This document shows, one piece after another, positions 6,923 to 13,820 of a stretch of DNA of 14,255 nucleotides. The position numbers and the translations under genes were made by a program. Numbering within the stretch: position 1 is the stretch's first letter; each line of letters opens with the position of its first letter. Below the pieces are notes generated by a model. That model had not been told where the DNA came from. It did not search any database and saw only the letters and a list, made by a program, of their open reading frames with translations. Source of the DNA: Thermodesulfatator sp. (GTDB lineage: Bacteria; Desulfobacterota; Thermodesulfobacteria; Thermodesulfobacteriales; Thermodesulfobacteriaceae); the NCBI GenBank assembly GCA_003978075.1, contig QOAM01000039.1, positions 1 through 14,255 on the forward strand, read 5' to 3'.

Positions 6923-8221
6923 ATGGCCGACATCAAGAAACACGACACACCGACGGTGGACGAATTAAAAAGTGGTCCGTGGCCCAGTTTTGTAGACGAC
7001 ATTTATTCTTACGCGGAGAAGCATCAGAAGCAGTCTTGTTTTGATCTCATGGGGCAGCTTGAACTTTCTTACAAGCACAAGGAGACGCATTGGAAGCACG
7101 GTGGTATCGTAGGGGTCTTCGGTTACGGTGGGGGGGTAATTGGGCGTTACTCCGACCAGCAGGAGAAGTTTCCGGCTATTTGGGCCTTCCATACTATTCG
7201 TGTGAATCAGCCGGCCTCCAAGTGGTATCATACCTCGCTCCTCCGTAAGCTCTGCGAGATGTGGGATCACCGGGGAAGCGGGCTTTTTAACTTTCATGGC
7301 TCTACGGGAGACGCCGTGCTTCTAGGTACGGTGACCGAGCAGTTGGAGCCGGTCTTTTTTGACCTCACCCATCAGTTCAACATGGACTTGGGAGGATCCG
7401 GGTCCAACTTAAGGACGCCTTCCTGTTGTGTGGGTAAGGCCCGTTGTGAGTGGAGCTGTCTGGATACGCAGGCTATCTGTTATGATCTCACCATGACTTA
7501 TCAGGACGAGCTGCACCGTCCGGCCTTTCCTTACAAGTTCAAGTTCAAGATTTCGGGGTGCCCTAATGACTGTGTGGCGGCCATTGCCCGGGCAGATTGT
7601 TCCATTATCGGGACCTGGATCGACGATATTCAGATAGATCAGGAGGCGGTACGGGCCTATGTAGGAGGAGAGTTGAAGCCCAACGCTGGGGCCCATTCGG
7701 ATCGGGATTGGGGTCCTTTTGATATCCAGAAAGAGGTGATTGATCTTTGTCCTACGCAGTGCATGTATTGGGATGAGAAGGAGAAAAAGCTTTACATCAA
7801 CAATAAGGAGTGCAATCGTTGCATGCACTGTATCAATGTGATGCCGGAGGCCCTGCGTCCGGGTAAGGAGACCGGAGCCACCATCCTCATGGGGGCTAAG
7901 GCTCCGATCCTAGAGGGGGCGCAGCTTTCCACGGTGATTGTACCTTTTATGCGTATGGAGCCTCCTTATGACACTCTTAAGGAGCTTATTGATAAGGTCT
8001 GGGACTTCTGGATGGAGAACGGGAAGAACCGGGAGCGTGTGGGGGAGATCATGCAGCGGGTGGGGCTCAACCGCTTTATTACCGACATTTTAGGTCTGAA
8101 GCCCATCCCGCAGCATGTGCGTGAGCCGCGGTCCAATCCCTATGTGTTCTGGAAAGAGGAAGAGGTACCCGGTGGTTGGGAGCGTGATCTGGCTGAATTC
8201 CGTAAGCGTCACCCGGCTTAA
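6923..8221 (+). CDS. dsrA: Dissimilatory sulfite reductase subunit alpha
   Basis: DsrA pairs with DsrB in the cytoplasmic alpha2-beta2 enzyme, which reduces sulfite by electrons passed through [4Fe-4S] centres and sirohaem, the sulfur leaving on DsrC. The start is the ATG at 6923, with AAGGAGGT at 6911-6918; the frame is open upstream to 6845, but that part overlaps the promoter. The protein is 432 aa, as expected. The sirohaem-[4Fe-4S] motif is C169-x5-C175 (CVGKARC) and C213-x3-C217 (CPNDC). A ferredoxin-type insert has C276 and C280 plus C297-x2-C300-x2-C303. KETHWKHGG (residues 53-61) and the C-terminal EPRSNPYVFWKEEEVPGGW are family signatures. dsrB follows after 51 nt. Whether the enzyme works reductively or oxidatively cannot be read from this gene alone, but dsrD beside it usually goes with the reductive type or with sulfur disproportionators. 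Confidence 0.98.
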   Translation: MADIKKHDTPTVDELKSGPWPSFVDDIYSYAEKHQKQSCFDLMGQLELSYKHKETHWKHGGIVGVFGYGGGVIGRYSDQQEKFPAIWAFHTIRVNQPASKWYHTSLLRKLCEMWDHRGSGLFNFHGSTGDAVLLGTVTEQLEPVFFDLTHQFNMDLGGSGSNLRTPSCCVGKARCEWSCLDTQAICYDLTMTYQDELHRPAFPYKFKFKISGCPNDCVAAIARADCSIIGTWIDDIQIDQEAVRAYVGGELKPNAGAHSDRDWGPFDIQKEVIDLCPTQCMYWDEKEKKLYINNKECNRCMHCINVMPEALRPGKETGATILMGAKAPILEGAQLSTVIVPFMRMEPPYDTLKELIDKVWDFWMENGKNRERVGEIMQRVGLNRFITDILGLKPIPQHVREPRSNPYVFWKEEEVPGGWERDLAEFRKRHPA

Positions 8222-8272
8222 GGGTGGTAGGCGGAAAGATTAAAAAATTCAGTTTAAGGAAGGAGGTAGGCA

Positions 8273-9505
8273 ATGGCGGATAAGATTTACGAGGAAATTC
8301 AGAATACGCAGCTAGACGAGATTTACAGTAAGCCTTATGATCCGGAGTTGGCGGAAAAGCTCTTTAATCCCCAGAAGCCCATGGAAAACCGCATTACGGA
8401 TATCGGGCCCCCTCACTACGCTCAGTTTTTCCCTCCGGAGATCAAGAAGAACTATGGGAAGTGGAAAAGCCATGAGATCGTGCAGCCCGGGGTTATCAAA
8501 TATACCAGCGAAACGGGGGATGTGGTCTACGCGGTGCGGGTGGGAACCCCGCGCTTGATTACTTCGGATTATATACGGGAGGTCTGTGATATTGCGGATA
8601 AGTACTGTGGGGGTTATGTGCGGTGGACCACGCGTAATAACATTGAATTTCATGTGACTGACGAGGAAAAGTTGCGGGCCCTGCTGGATGATCTGAAGAG
8701 CCGCAAGCATCCGGGAGGCTCTTATAAGTTCCCTGTGGGAGGGACTGGGGCCTCGGTGACCAACATCGTGCACACACAGGGCTGGATCCACTGTCACACT
8801 CCGGCCATTGATGCTTCGGGAGTAGTTAAGTCTGTAATGGATGAACTTTTCGAATACTTCGGGAGTCACAAACTTCCGGCGCAGGTGCGGGTGGCCTTGG
8901 CCTGCTGTTTGAACATGTGCGGAGCGGTGCACTGTTCAGACATTGCTATTCTGGGTATTCACCGGAAGCCGCCTCTCATTGAGGATGACCGTCTCCAGTA
9001 TGTGTGTGAGATTCCTCTGGTGGTAGCGGCCTGCCCGCTGGGGGCCATCAAGCCGGCTACGGTGGAGATTAACGGGGAGAAGAAAAAGACGGTACGGGTA
9101 AACAAAGAGCGCTGCATGTTTTGCGGAAACTGCTACACCATGTGTCCGGCCATGCCCTTGGCGGACCACGAGGGAGACGGGATTGCCATCCTGGTCGGGG
9201 GCAAGATCTCCAACCGGATTTCTCCTCCCAAGTTCTCTAAGCTGGTTATTCCTTATCTCCCGAACGAGCCTCCTCGGTGGCCCACGGTAGTGAAGACGGT
9301 AAAGAAGATCTTGGAGACCTATGCACAGCACGCTCGCAAGTATGAGCGGCTGGGTGAGTGGGCCGAGCGCATTGGTTGGGAGAAGTTCTTTGAGCTTTGC
9401 GAGATCCCCTTTACCGATAAGAGTATTGACGATTACCGGCTGGCCTACGATACCTATCGCACCTCGCTCCACTTCAAGTTCACCAGCCATGTAGAGCCCA
9501 TGTAA
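8273..9505 (+). CDS. dsrB: Dissimilatory sulfite reductase subunit beta
   Basis: Beta subunit of DsrAB; it carries the catalytically active sirohaem in characterised enzymes. 410 aa, slightly longer than the common 380 or so because of an N-terminal extension of roughly 25 residues (MADKIYEEIQNTQLDEIYSK). It has an AAGGAGGT ribosome-binding site just before ATG 8273. Cluster ligands are visible: Cys174 in GWIHCHTP, then Cys211, Cys212 and Cys216 in CCLNMCGAVHCSD. The ferredoxin domain has Cys254 (AACP) and C281-x2-C284-x2-C287-x3-C291. The segments LPNEPPRWPTVVK and YERLGEWAERIGWEKFFE are DsrB hallmarks. A strong GC hairpin follows the stop codon before dsrD. Confidence 0.98.
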   Translation: MADKIYEEIQNTQLDEIYSKPYDPELAEKLFNPQKPMENRITDIGPPHYAQFFPPEIKKNYGKWKSHEIVQPGVIKYTSETGDVVYAVRVGTPRLITSDYIREVCDIADKYCGGYVRWTTRNNIEFHVTDEEKLRALLDDLKSRKHPGGSYKFPVGGTGASVTNIVHTQGWIHCHTPAIDASGVVKSVMDELFEYFGSHKLPAQVRVALACCLNMCGAVHCSDIAILGIHRKPPLIEDDRLQYVCEIPLVVAACPLGAIKPATVEINGEKKKTVRVNKERCMFCGNCYTMCPAMPLADHEGDGIAILVGGKISNRISPPKFSKLVIPYLPNEPPRWPTVVKTVKKILETYAQHARKYERLGEWAERIGWEKFFELCEIPFTDKSIDDYRLAYDTYRTSLHFKFTSHVEPM

Positions 9506-9512
9506 AGTGGTC

Positions 9513-9534
9513 GGGGGAGGTTTGAGCCTCCCCC
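9513..9534 (+). promoter_or_regulatory. Intercistronic hairpin between dsrB and dsrD
   Basis: GGGGGAGG (9513-9520), a six-base loop TTTGAG, then CCTCCCCC (9527-9534): a perfect 8-bp, GC-only-but-one stem. The following bases (CTTCAAAAATTTTT) are not an immediate T-tract, so it is not a textbook terminator. It could stabilise the dsrAB message or partly stop transcription so that dsrD is made in different amounts. Confidence 0.6.
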
Positions 9535-9566
9535 CTTCAAAAATTTTTATAAGGAGGGCTTAAAAG

Positions 9567-9809
9567 ATGGCCATGGATAAAGAGGAATTGAAAAGGAAGA
9601 TTATGGAGTTTATGGAAAAAAAATCAGGGGCGAAGTCCAAGGTGTATTTGAAGGATATGCAGAGGGCTATCCCGGACGCCTCGCCTCGGGACATTAAAAA
9701 GGCGGCCAACGAACTGGTGCAGGAGGGGAAGTTGGAGTATTTTTCCACGGGTTCCACGGTGATGTACGGTATCCCGGGGAAAGGGCAGCCGGTGGAGCAG
9801 AAGGGCTAG
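9567..9809 (+). CDS. dsrD: DsrD, small winged-helix activator of dissimilatory sulfite reductase
   Basis: 80 aa, matching the usual 75-80 aa. It has the Lys-rich amphipathic helices EELKRKIMEFMEKKSG and PRDIKKAANELVQEGKLEY followed by a beta wing with TGSTVMYGIP. DsrD folds as a winged helix but has been reported to act on DsrAB, raising its sulfite reduction rate, rather than on DNA. No cysteines or cofactor motifs are seen. The start at 9567 has AAGGAGGG at 9552-9559; a second in-frame ATG two codons later (9573) would give 78 aa. It is third in the operon, 61 nt after dsrB, and is followed by a strong terminator. Confidence 0.96.
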   Translation: MAMDKEELKRKIMEFMEKKSGAKSKVYLKDMQRAIPDASPRDIKKAANELVQEGKLEYFSTGSTVMYGIPGKGQPVEQKG

Positions 9810-9849
9810 TTTTTTTCTAGTCTCTAGTTTTATTTTAAGAACGGATTTG

Positions 9850-9886
9850 AAAGGGGGGTAGCGAACCCCCTTTTTTTCTTTTTTGA
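9850..9886 (+). terminator. Rho-independent terminator of the dsrABD operon
   Basis: AAAGGGGGGT, loop AGCGA, ACCCCCTTT, running into a T-rich tract (TTTTTTTCTTTTTT). The stem is at least 8 bp. It lies 40 nt after the dsrD stop and closes the operon. Confidence 0.9.
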
Positions 9887-9959
9887 GGGGGGTTCAAGGG
9901 TAAGTTCTGTAAAAGCTTAAAAAGGCAGAATTTGGTGGTAAAATCAGGCCCGGAGCAAG

Positions 9960-9978
9960 GGTGTATGGATTATACACC
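9960..9978 (+). promoter_or_regulatory. 19-bp palindrome, possible operator
   Basis: GGTGTATGGATTATACACC: arms GGTGTAT and ATACACC around a 5-nt centre. It lies 53 nt upstream of the fmdB-like start. A possible -10 (TAAAAT, 9939-9944) sits just before it but without a good -35, so the site could be an operator downstream of a weak start or a short RNA hairpin. It does not match Rex, FNR or HcpR sites that I know. Confidence 0.35.
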
Positions 9979-10030
9979 ATAGGAAAAGTGAGAGGTTTTT
10001 ACCCCGAGTTTGACAACTTGGAGGGCGGGG

Positions 10031-10279
10031 ATGCCTATTTATGAATTTCACTGTGAGGAATGTGGAGAGGAGTTTGAGGTCTTGTGTCGCAATCGTGCGG
10101 AGGCCGAGGAGGTGAAGTGCCAGAAGTGCGGAAGCAGCAAGGTGAAACGCCTGATGAGCACCATTACCCCCATCGTGGATTCCGGGGGAAAGGCCTCGGA
10201 TCGTCCCCGGGTGGCGGAAACCCATACTTGTGAGACCGGGACCTGTACCCACCTGGAACTGCCCGGATATAGCCGCTGA
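10031..10279 (+). CDS. FmdB-family zinc-ribbon protein
   Basis: 82 aa. Starts MPIYEFHCEECGEEFE, the standard opening of the FmdB/CxxC_CxxC_SSSS family, with C8-x2-C11 and C30-x2-C33 as a single zinc ribbon followed by GSSKVKRLMS. The C-terminal half (THTCETGTCTHLELPGY) has two more cysteines (67 and 72). Family members are small putative regulatory or metal-binding proteins; the name comes from a gene near formamidase in Methylophilus, and the true role is unknown. The start is ATG 10031, with GGAGGG at about 10019. Its stop overlaps the HAD gene start by one base (TGATG), so the two are translationally coupled. Confidence 0.9.
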   Translation: MPIYEFHCEECGEEFEVLCRNRAEAEEVKCQKCGSSKVKRLMSTITPIVDSGGKASDRPRVAETHTCETGTCTHLELPGYSR

Positions 10280-10947
10280 TGGGCATGTCTCTGCGGGCCG
10301 TCCTCTTGGATGCTGAGGGGACCCTCCTCTATATCTACCCCTCGGTGGGAGAGATTTACGCCCGGGTGCTGGCAGGGGAGGGGCTCTTTCTACCAGCAGG
10401 GGAGCTGGACCAGAGGTTGCGTGCGCTCTGGCCTGTTTTCCGAAAAGCCTTCCGGGACCATTTCAGTCCGGAGGGCTGCCGCAAGAAGTGGGAAGAGCTC
10501 TTCCGACAGGTGGTGGCTCCGTGGCTTGACGGGCGAGCGGGGAGAGAGCTCTTTTTTCTGGTCTACGAGGCCTTTTCTCGCCCGGAGAATTTTCGGCTGG
10601 CCCCGGGGGCGCAGGAGGCCCTGGAAGCGCTGAAAAGGCAAGGCTTGAAGCTAGCTGTGCTTTCCAACTGGGACGAACGCCTGCCCCGCCTCCTGCGGGC
10701 CCTTCAATGGACGGATTACTTTGAGGCCGTCTTTCTGGCCTGCGAGATGGGGGTGGGGAAACCCGACCCACGGGCCTTTCATCGGGCCTGTGAAGCCCTA
10801 GGGGTGGCTCCGGAAGAAACCCTCATGATCGGAAACGACCCGGAGGATGATTATCAAGGGGCCCTAGCCGCAGGTCTGCGTGCGCGACTTTACCGGGGAG
10901 AGGATCTGCGGGATCTTTTGCGAGAGGAGGGCCTATGGCCGGGATAA
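10279..10947 (+). CDS. HAD-superfamily hydrolase, subfamily IA (REG-2/HDHD3-like)
   Basis: 222 aa. Motif I is LLDAEGTL with nucleophile Asp11; the usual second Asp is Glu13. An alpha-helical cap (residues about 20-105) follows. Motif II is LSNWDER (Ser129, Asn130), motif III has Lys161 in GVGKPDP and motif IV is GNDPEDDYQGA (about 185-195). This order and cap position fit subfamily IA. Members with a changed motif I second position occur in the REG-2/HDHD3-like group. The substrate is unknown, probably a phosphorylated metabolite. A second ATG at 10285 is possible. The gene overlaps the next one by 13 nt. Confidence 0.9.
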   Translation: MGMSLRAVLLDAEGTLLYIYPSVGEIYARVLAGEGLFLPAGELDQRLRALWPVFRKAFRDHFSPEGCRKKWEELFRQVVAPWLDGRAGRELFFLVYEAFSRPENFRLAPGAQEALEALKRQGLKLAVLSNWDERLPRLLRALQWTDYFEAVFLACEMGVGKPDPRAFHRACEALGVAPEETLMIGNDPEDDYQGALAAGLRARLYRGEDLRDLLREEGLWPG

Positions 10948-11525
10948 AGGGTTTTTCCGAACTGGAAAGCCTTATGGCGGAGGTGGATCAGCGTTTTGAG
11001 GAGATCCGCAGGAGCTATCCTCGGGAGGTGCGTTGCCGCAAGGGTTGCACGGATTGCTGCTACGCCCCTTTTGACCTCTCTCTAGCCGAGGCCCTCTACC
11101 TAGCCCGGGCCTTTCGGTTGCTTCCTCGACGGGTGCGTCGGGAGGTGGAGCGCCGCTTAGAGAAGTACGCCAAGGAATGGGAGACCAAGGTCCCCAAGCC
11201 GGTGGACCCTTTCGCTCTCTCACGGGTGCGGCTTCGCTGCCCCTTTCTGGACGATCAGGGGCTTTGTGTGGTTTATCCTTTTCGACCGCTGACCTGCCGG
11301 GTTTACGGCCTTCCCCTTTTGGTAGGGGAGGAGACCGTGGTTTGCCCTCGTTCGAGATTTGAGCCGGGAAAGACCTATCCTACCGTCCTTTTCGGAGAGA
11401 TTCTGCGGCGTCTAGCGGAAATCTCCGAAAAATTGATCCCTAAAGGGGGTAACCTCAGGGTTTCAGTGATCGGGGTGGTCCGAGGGGGTTTCCCCGGAGC
11501 CCATCTCCTGGAGGAGCCTTTTTAG
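10935..11525 (+). CDS. YkgJ-family cysteine-cluster protein
   Basis: 196 aa. Eight conserved-pattern cysteines: C34-x3-C38-x2-C41-C42 (CRKGCTDCC), then C102, C111 and C121 (CPFLDDQGLC, RPLTCRVYG) and C137. This is the YkgJ / Fe-S-zinc oxidoreductase-like pattern (CxxxCxxCC ... RPxxCRxY), thought to bind a metal or Fe-S cluster; no reaction is established. The start is ATG 10935 with AGGAGGG just before it, inside the end of the HAD gene, so the three genes from 10031 look like one transcript. Its last 63 nt overlap the end of the convergent TPR gene. Confidence 0.9.
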   Translation: MAGIKGFSELESLMAEVDQRFEEIRRSYPREVRCRKGCTDCCYAPFDLSLAEALYLARAFRLLPRRVRREVERRLEKYAKEWETKVPKPVDPFALSRVRLRCPFLDDQGLCVVYPFRPLTCRVYGLPLLVGEETVVCPRSRFEPGKTYPTVLFGEILRRLAEISEKLIPKGGNLRVSVIGVVRGGFPGAHLLEEPF

Positions 11526-12062
11526 GGCCTCTTCAGCCAGCTGGGCCTGCTGACGGGAGCCGATGCTTCGATAAATCTTGGCGGCCAAGGCATAGGCATC
11601 CTTAGCTGCTTCAAATCTACCCATTTTACGATAGATGTCTCCGATGCCGGCCAGCATGCGGGCTGCACGATGGGCATCCTTATACTTTTCGGCGATTTCA
11701 AGCCCTCGGTAGAGGTAAGGCAGGGCCTTTTCCGGCTGCTTTAATTCCTTGTACACATAGACGATCTTCTCCGTAAGGATGGCTGTGCCTAGCTCGTCCT
11801 GATATTCCTCACAGATGTCTAAGGCGATCTTGTAGGGCTTGAGGGCCTTCTCGAAGTTTCCCCGGTGGAAATAGAGATCTCCCATCTTTTCCGCGGCGTT
11901 GGCCGCCTCCTTGTGACACCCATGCTCCACAAAGACCCGATAGGCTTCTTCGTAGCGGGCCAGGGCATCGAGGCTGCGCCCCTGGGCGTACATGATTTGG
12001 GCTTCCTGGTACCATTTAAGGGCCTCGGCTACCTCGGGAGAGGTTCTCTCTTCCTCTTGCAT
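11463..12062 (-). CDS. Tetratricopeptide-repeat protein, 199 aa
   Basis: Made mostly of long (about 40-residue) TPR units: WYQEAQIMYAQGRSLDALARY, KMGDLYFHRGNFEKALKPY, KIVYVYKELKQPEKALPYLY, GIGDIYRKMGRFEAAKDAY, ending in a Gln/Glu helix and an acidic tail. The 40-residue spacing is typical of cytoplasmic scaffold TPRs of the TPR_12 kind. There is no signal peptide or other domain. The start at 12062 has AGGAGG 5 nt upstream, overlapping the preceding gene's stop codon, so it is the last gene of the minus-strand operon. The partner is unknown. Its 3' end overlaps the convergent YkgJ-type gene. Confidence 0.85.
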   Translation of the reverse strand: MQEEERTSPEVAEALKWYQEAQIMYAQGRSLDALARYEEAYRVFVEHGCHKEAANAAEKMGDLYFHRGNFEKALKPYKIALDICEEYQDELGTAILTEKIVYVYKELKQPEKALPYLYRGLEIAEKYKDAHRAARMLAGIGDIYRKMGRFEAAKDAYALAAKIYRSIGSRQQAQLAEEALKRLLQEMGSGETPSDHPDH

Positions 12063-12071
12063 AAAGTCCTC

Positions 12072-13139
12072 CTAGGGGTTTGATCGGAATTTTTGGAGGG
12101 TCTCGGTGGCCAATTCACCGATCTTATAGCTCTCAAAGGTATCCTCCTCTGGGAGGTAGATCTGAAAGGTGGCGGGGTCCTTCTTCAGGGGTTCAATTTG
12201 CCGGGCCACCTCTTTGAGGGAAAGGGCCCGGAGGATGAGGAGGGTGAGCCCCCGGACCAAGGGATCAGGATCTTGGAGGAGGGGAAGGACCCGGAAGGGT
12301 TTTTCCTGCAAGAGGAGCTGAGGATGGGCCTCAGCCACCCGCCAGAGGGCGTAGAGGGCCCCCGGCCGAAATTCCGGATAAGGTAAAAAGGCTAAGAGGT
12401 TGCGTACATAGAGGCTGAAACGCCGGGGCAGGGCCCGGATGATCTCTCCCACGGCTTCTAGCGCCCCCCAGGCCGAGGCCGCAGTGTCGGCACTAGCGTA
12501 AAGGAGGCGCTTTACTAGGTCGGCGATCACCTCGGGGTAGGCGTCTCCGAAGCGTCGAGAGAACTCTCCCAAGAGGACAGCAGTGCGCAGACGAAGGAGG
12601 GGTTCGGGATGATAGAGGATCTTTTGGAGGGTGCGGAGGTTTAAAGGCTGGGCCCGGCAGAGGAGGAGGAGCTCCTCCCGGCGGTTTTCCTCTACCAAGC
12701 GTTCGGCCTCCGGCCGACGGAGTTTCCGGGGACGGACCTCGAGAGGAGGGGTAGGGGACTTCTTTTTCAGGGTTTCGAGGTGTTCGCGGCTCAGCTCCAG
12801 GAGGTCGTCTGCCAATCGAAGGAAGCAAAGGGCCCCGGAAATCCGGCGGCCTTCCAAGAAGCCCTCCGGGACGATCTGGTGGGTCACCTGATCGTAGGGT
12901 TCCAGCCAGAATTCCTGATAATCCTCTCCTGGGGTAAGATCCCAGGCCAGATCCCAGCGCCCTCCCGAGGCCAGGAAGAGGGCCTCGGCAAAGGCCGAGC
13001 CTCGGTTGAAGCCGGTGACATCGCTCACATAGACCGCTCCACAGGCACAGAGCCCGGCGTCATGATCGGCAAACTGGAAGCCGAGATTGCGGGGAGGCTC
13101 TATTTTCCGCCCGCAGAAGGGACAAAGCGGAGGCCTCAT
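12072..13139 (-). CDS. Zinc-ribbon plus HEAT-repeat protein (resembles the DVU0298 family of sulfate reducers)
   Basis: 355 aa. The N-terminus has a treble of metal-ligand pairs, C6-x2-C9 (CPFCG) and C31-x-C33 (CACG), followed by a conserved-looking globular part (GFNRGSAFAEALF, WLEPYDQVTHQIVPEGFLEG). From about residue 150 there are helical repeats of HEAT/PBS-lyase type (LRLRTAVLLGEF, AWGALEAVGEIIRAL, RPGALYALWRVAEAHP, VRGLTLLILRALS). I recall a family named after Desulfovibrio vulgaris DVU0298 with this make-up, common in sulfate reducers; the match is from memory. The function is unknown. It starts inside the stop of the upstream TPR gene (ATGA overlap) and is followed by the next TPR gene after 9 nt. 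Confidence 0.75.
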   Translation of the reverse strand: MRPPLCPFCGRKIEPPRNLGFQFADHDAGLCACGAVYVSDVTGFNRGSAFAEALFLASGGRWDLAWDLTPGEDYQEFWLEPYDQVTHQIVPEGFLEGRRISGALCFLRLADDLLELSREHLETLKKKSPTPPLEVRPRKLRRPEAERLVEENRREELLLLCRAQPLNLRTLQKILYHPEPLLRLRTAVLLGEFSRRFGDAYPEVIADLVKRLLYASADTAASAWGALEAVGEIIRALPRRFSLYVRNLLAFLPYPEFRPGALYALWRVAEAHPQLLLQEKPFRVLPLLQDPDPLVRGLTLLILRALSLKEVARQIEPLKKDPATFQIYLPEEDTFESYKIGELATETLQKFRSNP

Positions 13140-13732
13140 CTTGCCAACAACTTTTCCAGCTCCGGATTCACCGGGTAGCCCAAAGACTTGGCCCGCGAAA
13201 GGGCCTCACGGGCCTCCTCCAAGCGGTCTTGATAGTAGAGGGCTACCGCTAGATTGTTCCAGGCCATGGCGAAGTCGGGTTCGTAGGAGAGGGCCTGACG
13301 GCAGGCCTCCTCCGCCTCTTGATAAGCCTCCCGGGCAATAAGGAGTGTGGAAAGATTGACCCAGACCGCCGGAAGATCGGGCTTTACCTCTAAGGCTTGG
13401 CGATAGTATCTTTCGGCAGCCTCGAAGTCTTCCATCTGGAAGGAGATGAGCCCCATGTTGGTTAAGGCCTCAGGAGAGGCCGGATAGATCTTGAGGGCCA
13501 GGGCGAAGGCCTTGCGCGCCTCTTCCAGGTCTCCTTCCTGGGCCAGGATGGTGCCCAGATTGGTCAGGGCCTCGAAATTGTGGGGATCCAGCCGCAGGAG
13601 TTCTTTAAGGGCCTCTTTGGCCCGGTCCATTTGGCCAGCTCGCCAGTATCCCAGAGCTAGCCGATGGCGGGCAAAGATGGAGCGGGGATTTTCCGCTACC
13701 TCCTTTTCCAAAAGATTCAAGATTTTTTCCAT
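13136..13732 (-). CDS. Tetratricopeptide-repeat protein, 198 aa
   Basis: Five regular 34-residue TPR motifs after a short N-terminal helix: ARHRLALGYWRAGQMDRAKE, LTNLGTILAQEGDLEEARKA, LTNMGLISFQMEDFEAAERY, VNLSTLLIAREAYQEAEEAC and NNLAVALYYQDRLEEAREAL. The usual W/L-G-Y-A-F-A-P positions are evident. No signal peptide is seen, so it is probably cytoplasmic. I chose ATG 13732 (MEKILNLLEKEVAE) because GGGAG lies 7-8 nt upstream; ATG 13747 would add five residues but lacks a ribosome-binding site. First gene of the minus-strand operon; its TGA overlaps the ATG of the next gene. Confidence 0.88.
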   Translation of the reverse strand: MEKILNLLEKEVAENPRSIFARHRLALGYWRAGQMDRAKEALKELLRLDPHNFEALTNLGTILAQEGDLEEARKAFALALKIYPASPEALTNMGLISFQMEDFEAAERYYRQALEVKPDLPAVWVNLSTLLIAREAYQEAEEACRQALSYEPDFAMAWNNLAVALYYQDRLEEAREALSRAKSLGYPVNPELEKLLAR

Positions 13733-13789
13733 CTGGTTTTCTCCCATCTTTGCCGAGCAGTACTTTTTCCCGGCAAGAAGTTTTAAGTT

Positions 13790-13817
13790 ATTCTAAAGGG
13801 GTTTGCGTGTTTGTCTA
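13790..13817 (-). promoter_or_regulatory. Possible sigma-70-type promoter of the TPR operon
   Basis: On the minus strand: TAGACA (complement of 13812-13817), a 16-nt spacer, then TAGAAT (complement of 13790-13795), each hexamer one mismatch from consensus. Transcription would begin near 13782, about 50 nt ahead of the first TPR gene. It lies in the short divergent interval shared with mltG. Confidence 0.4.
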
Positions 13818-13820
13818 GAG

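Noticed and set aside
8312..9490. Long minus-strand ORFs opposite dsrB (8312-8932, 8936-9490)
   Set aside because: Shadows created by the codon use of dsrB; the plus-strand protein is unmistakable.
10009..10014. TTGACA as a -35 element for the fmdB-like gene
   Set aside because: It lies only 17-22 nt before the start codon, so any -10 would fall inside the gene.
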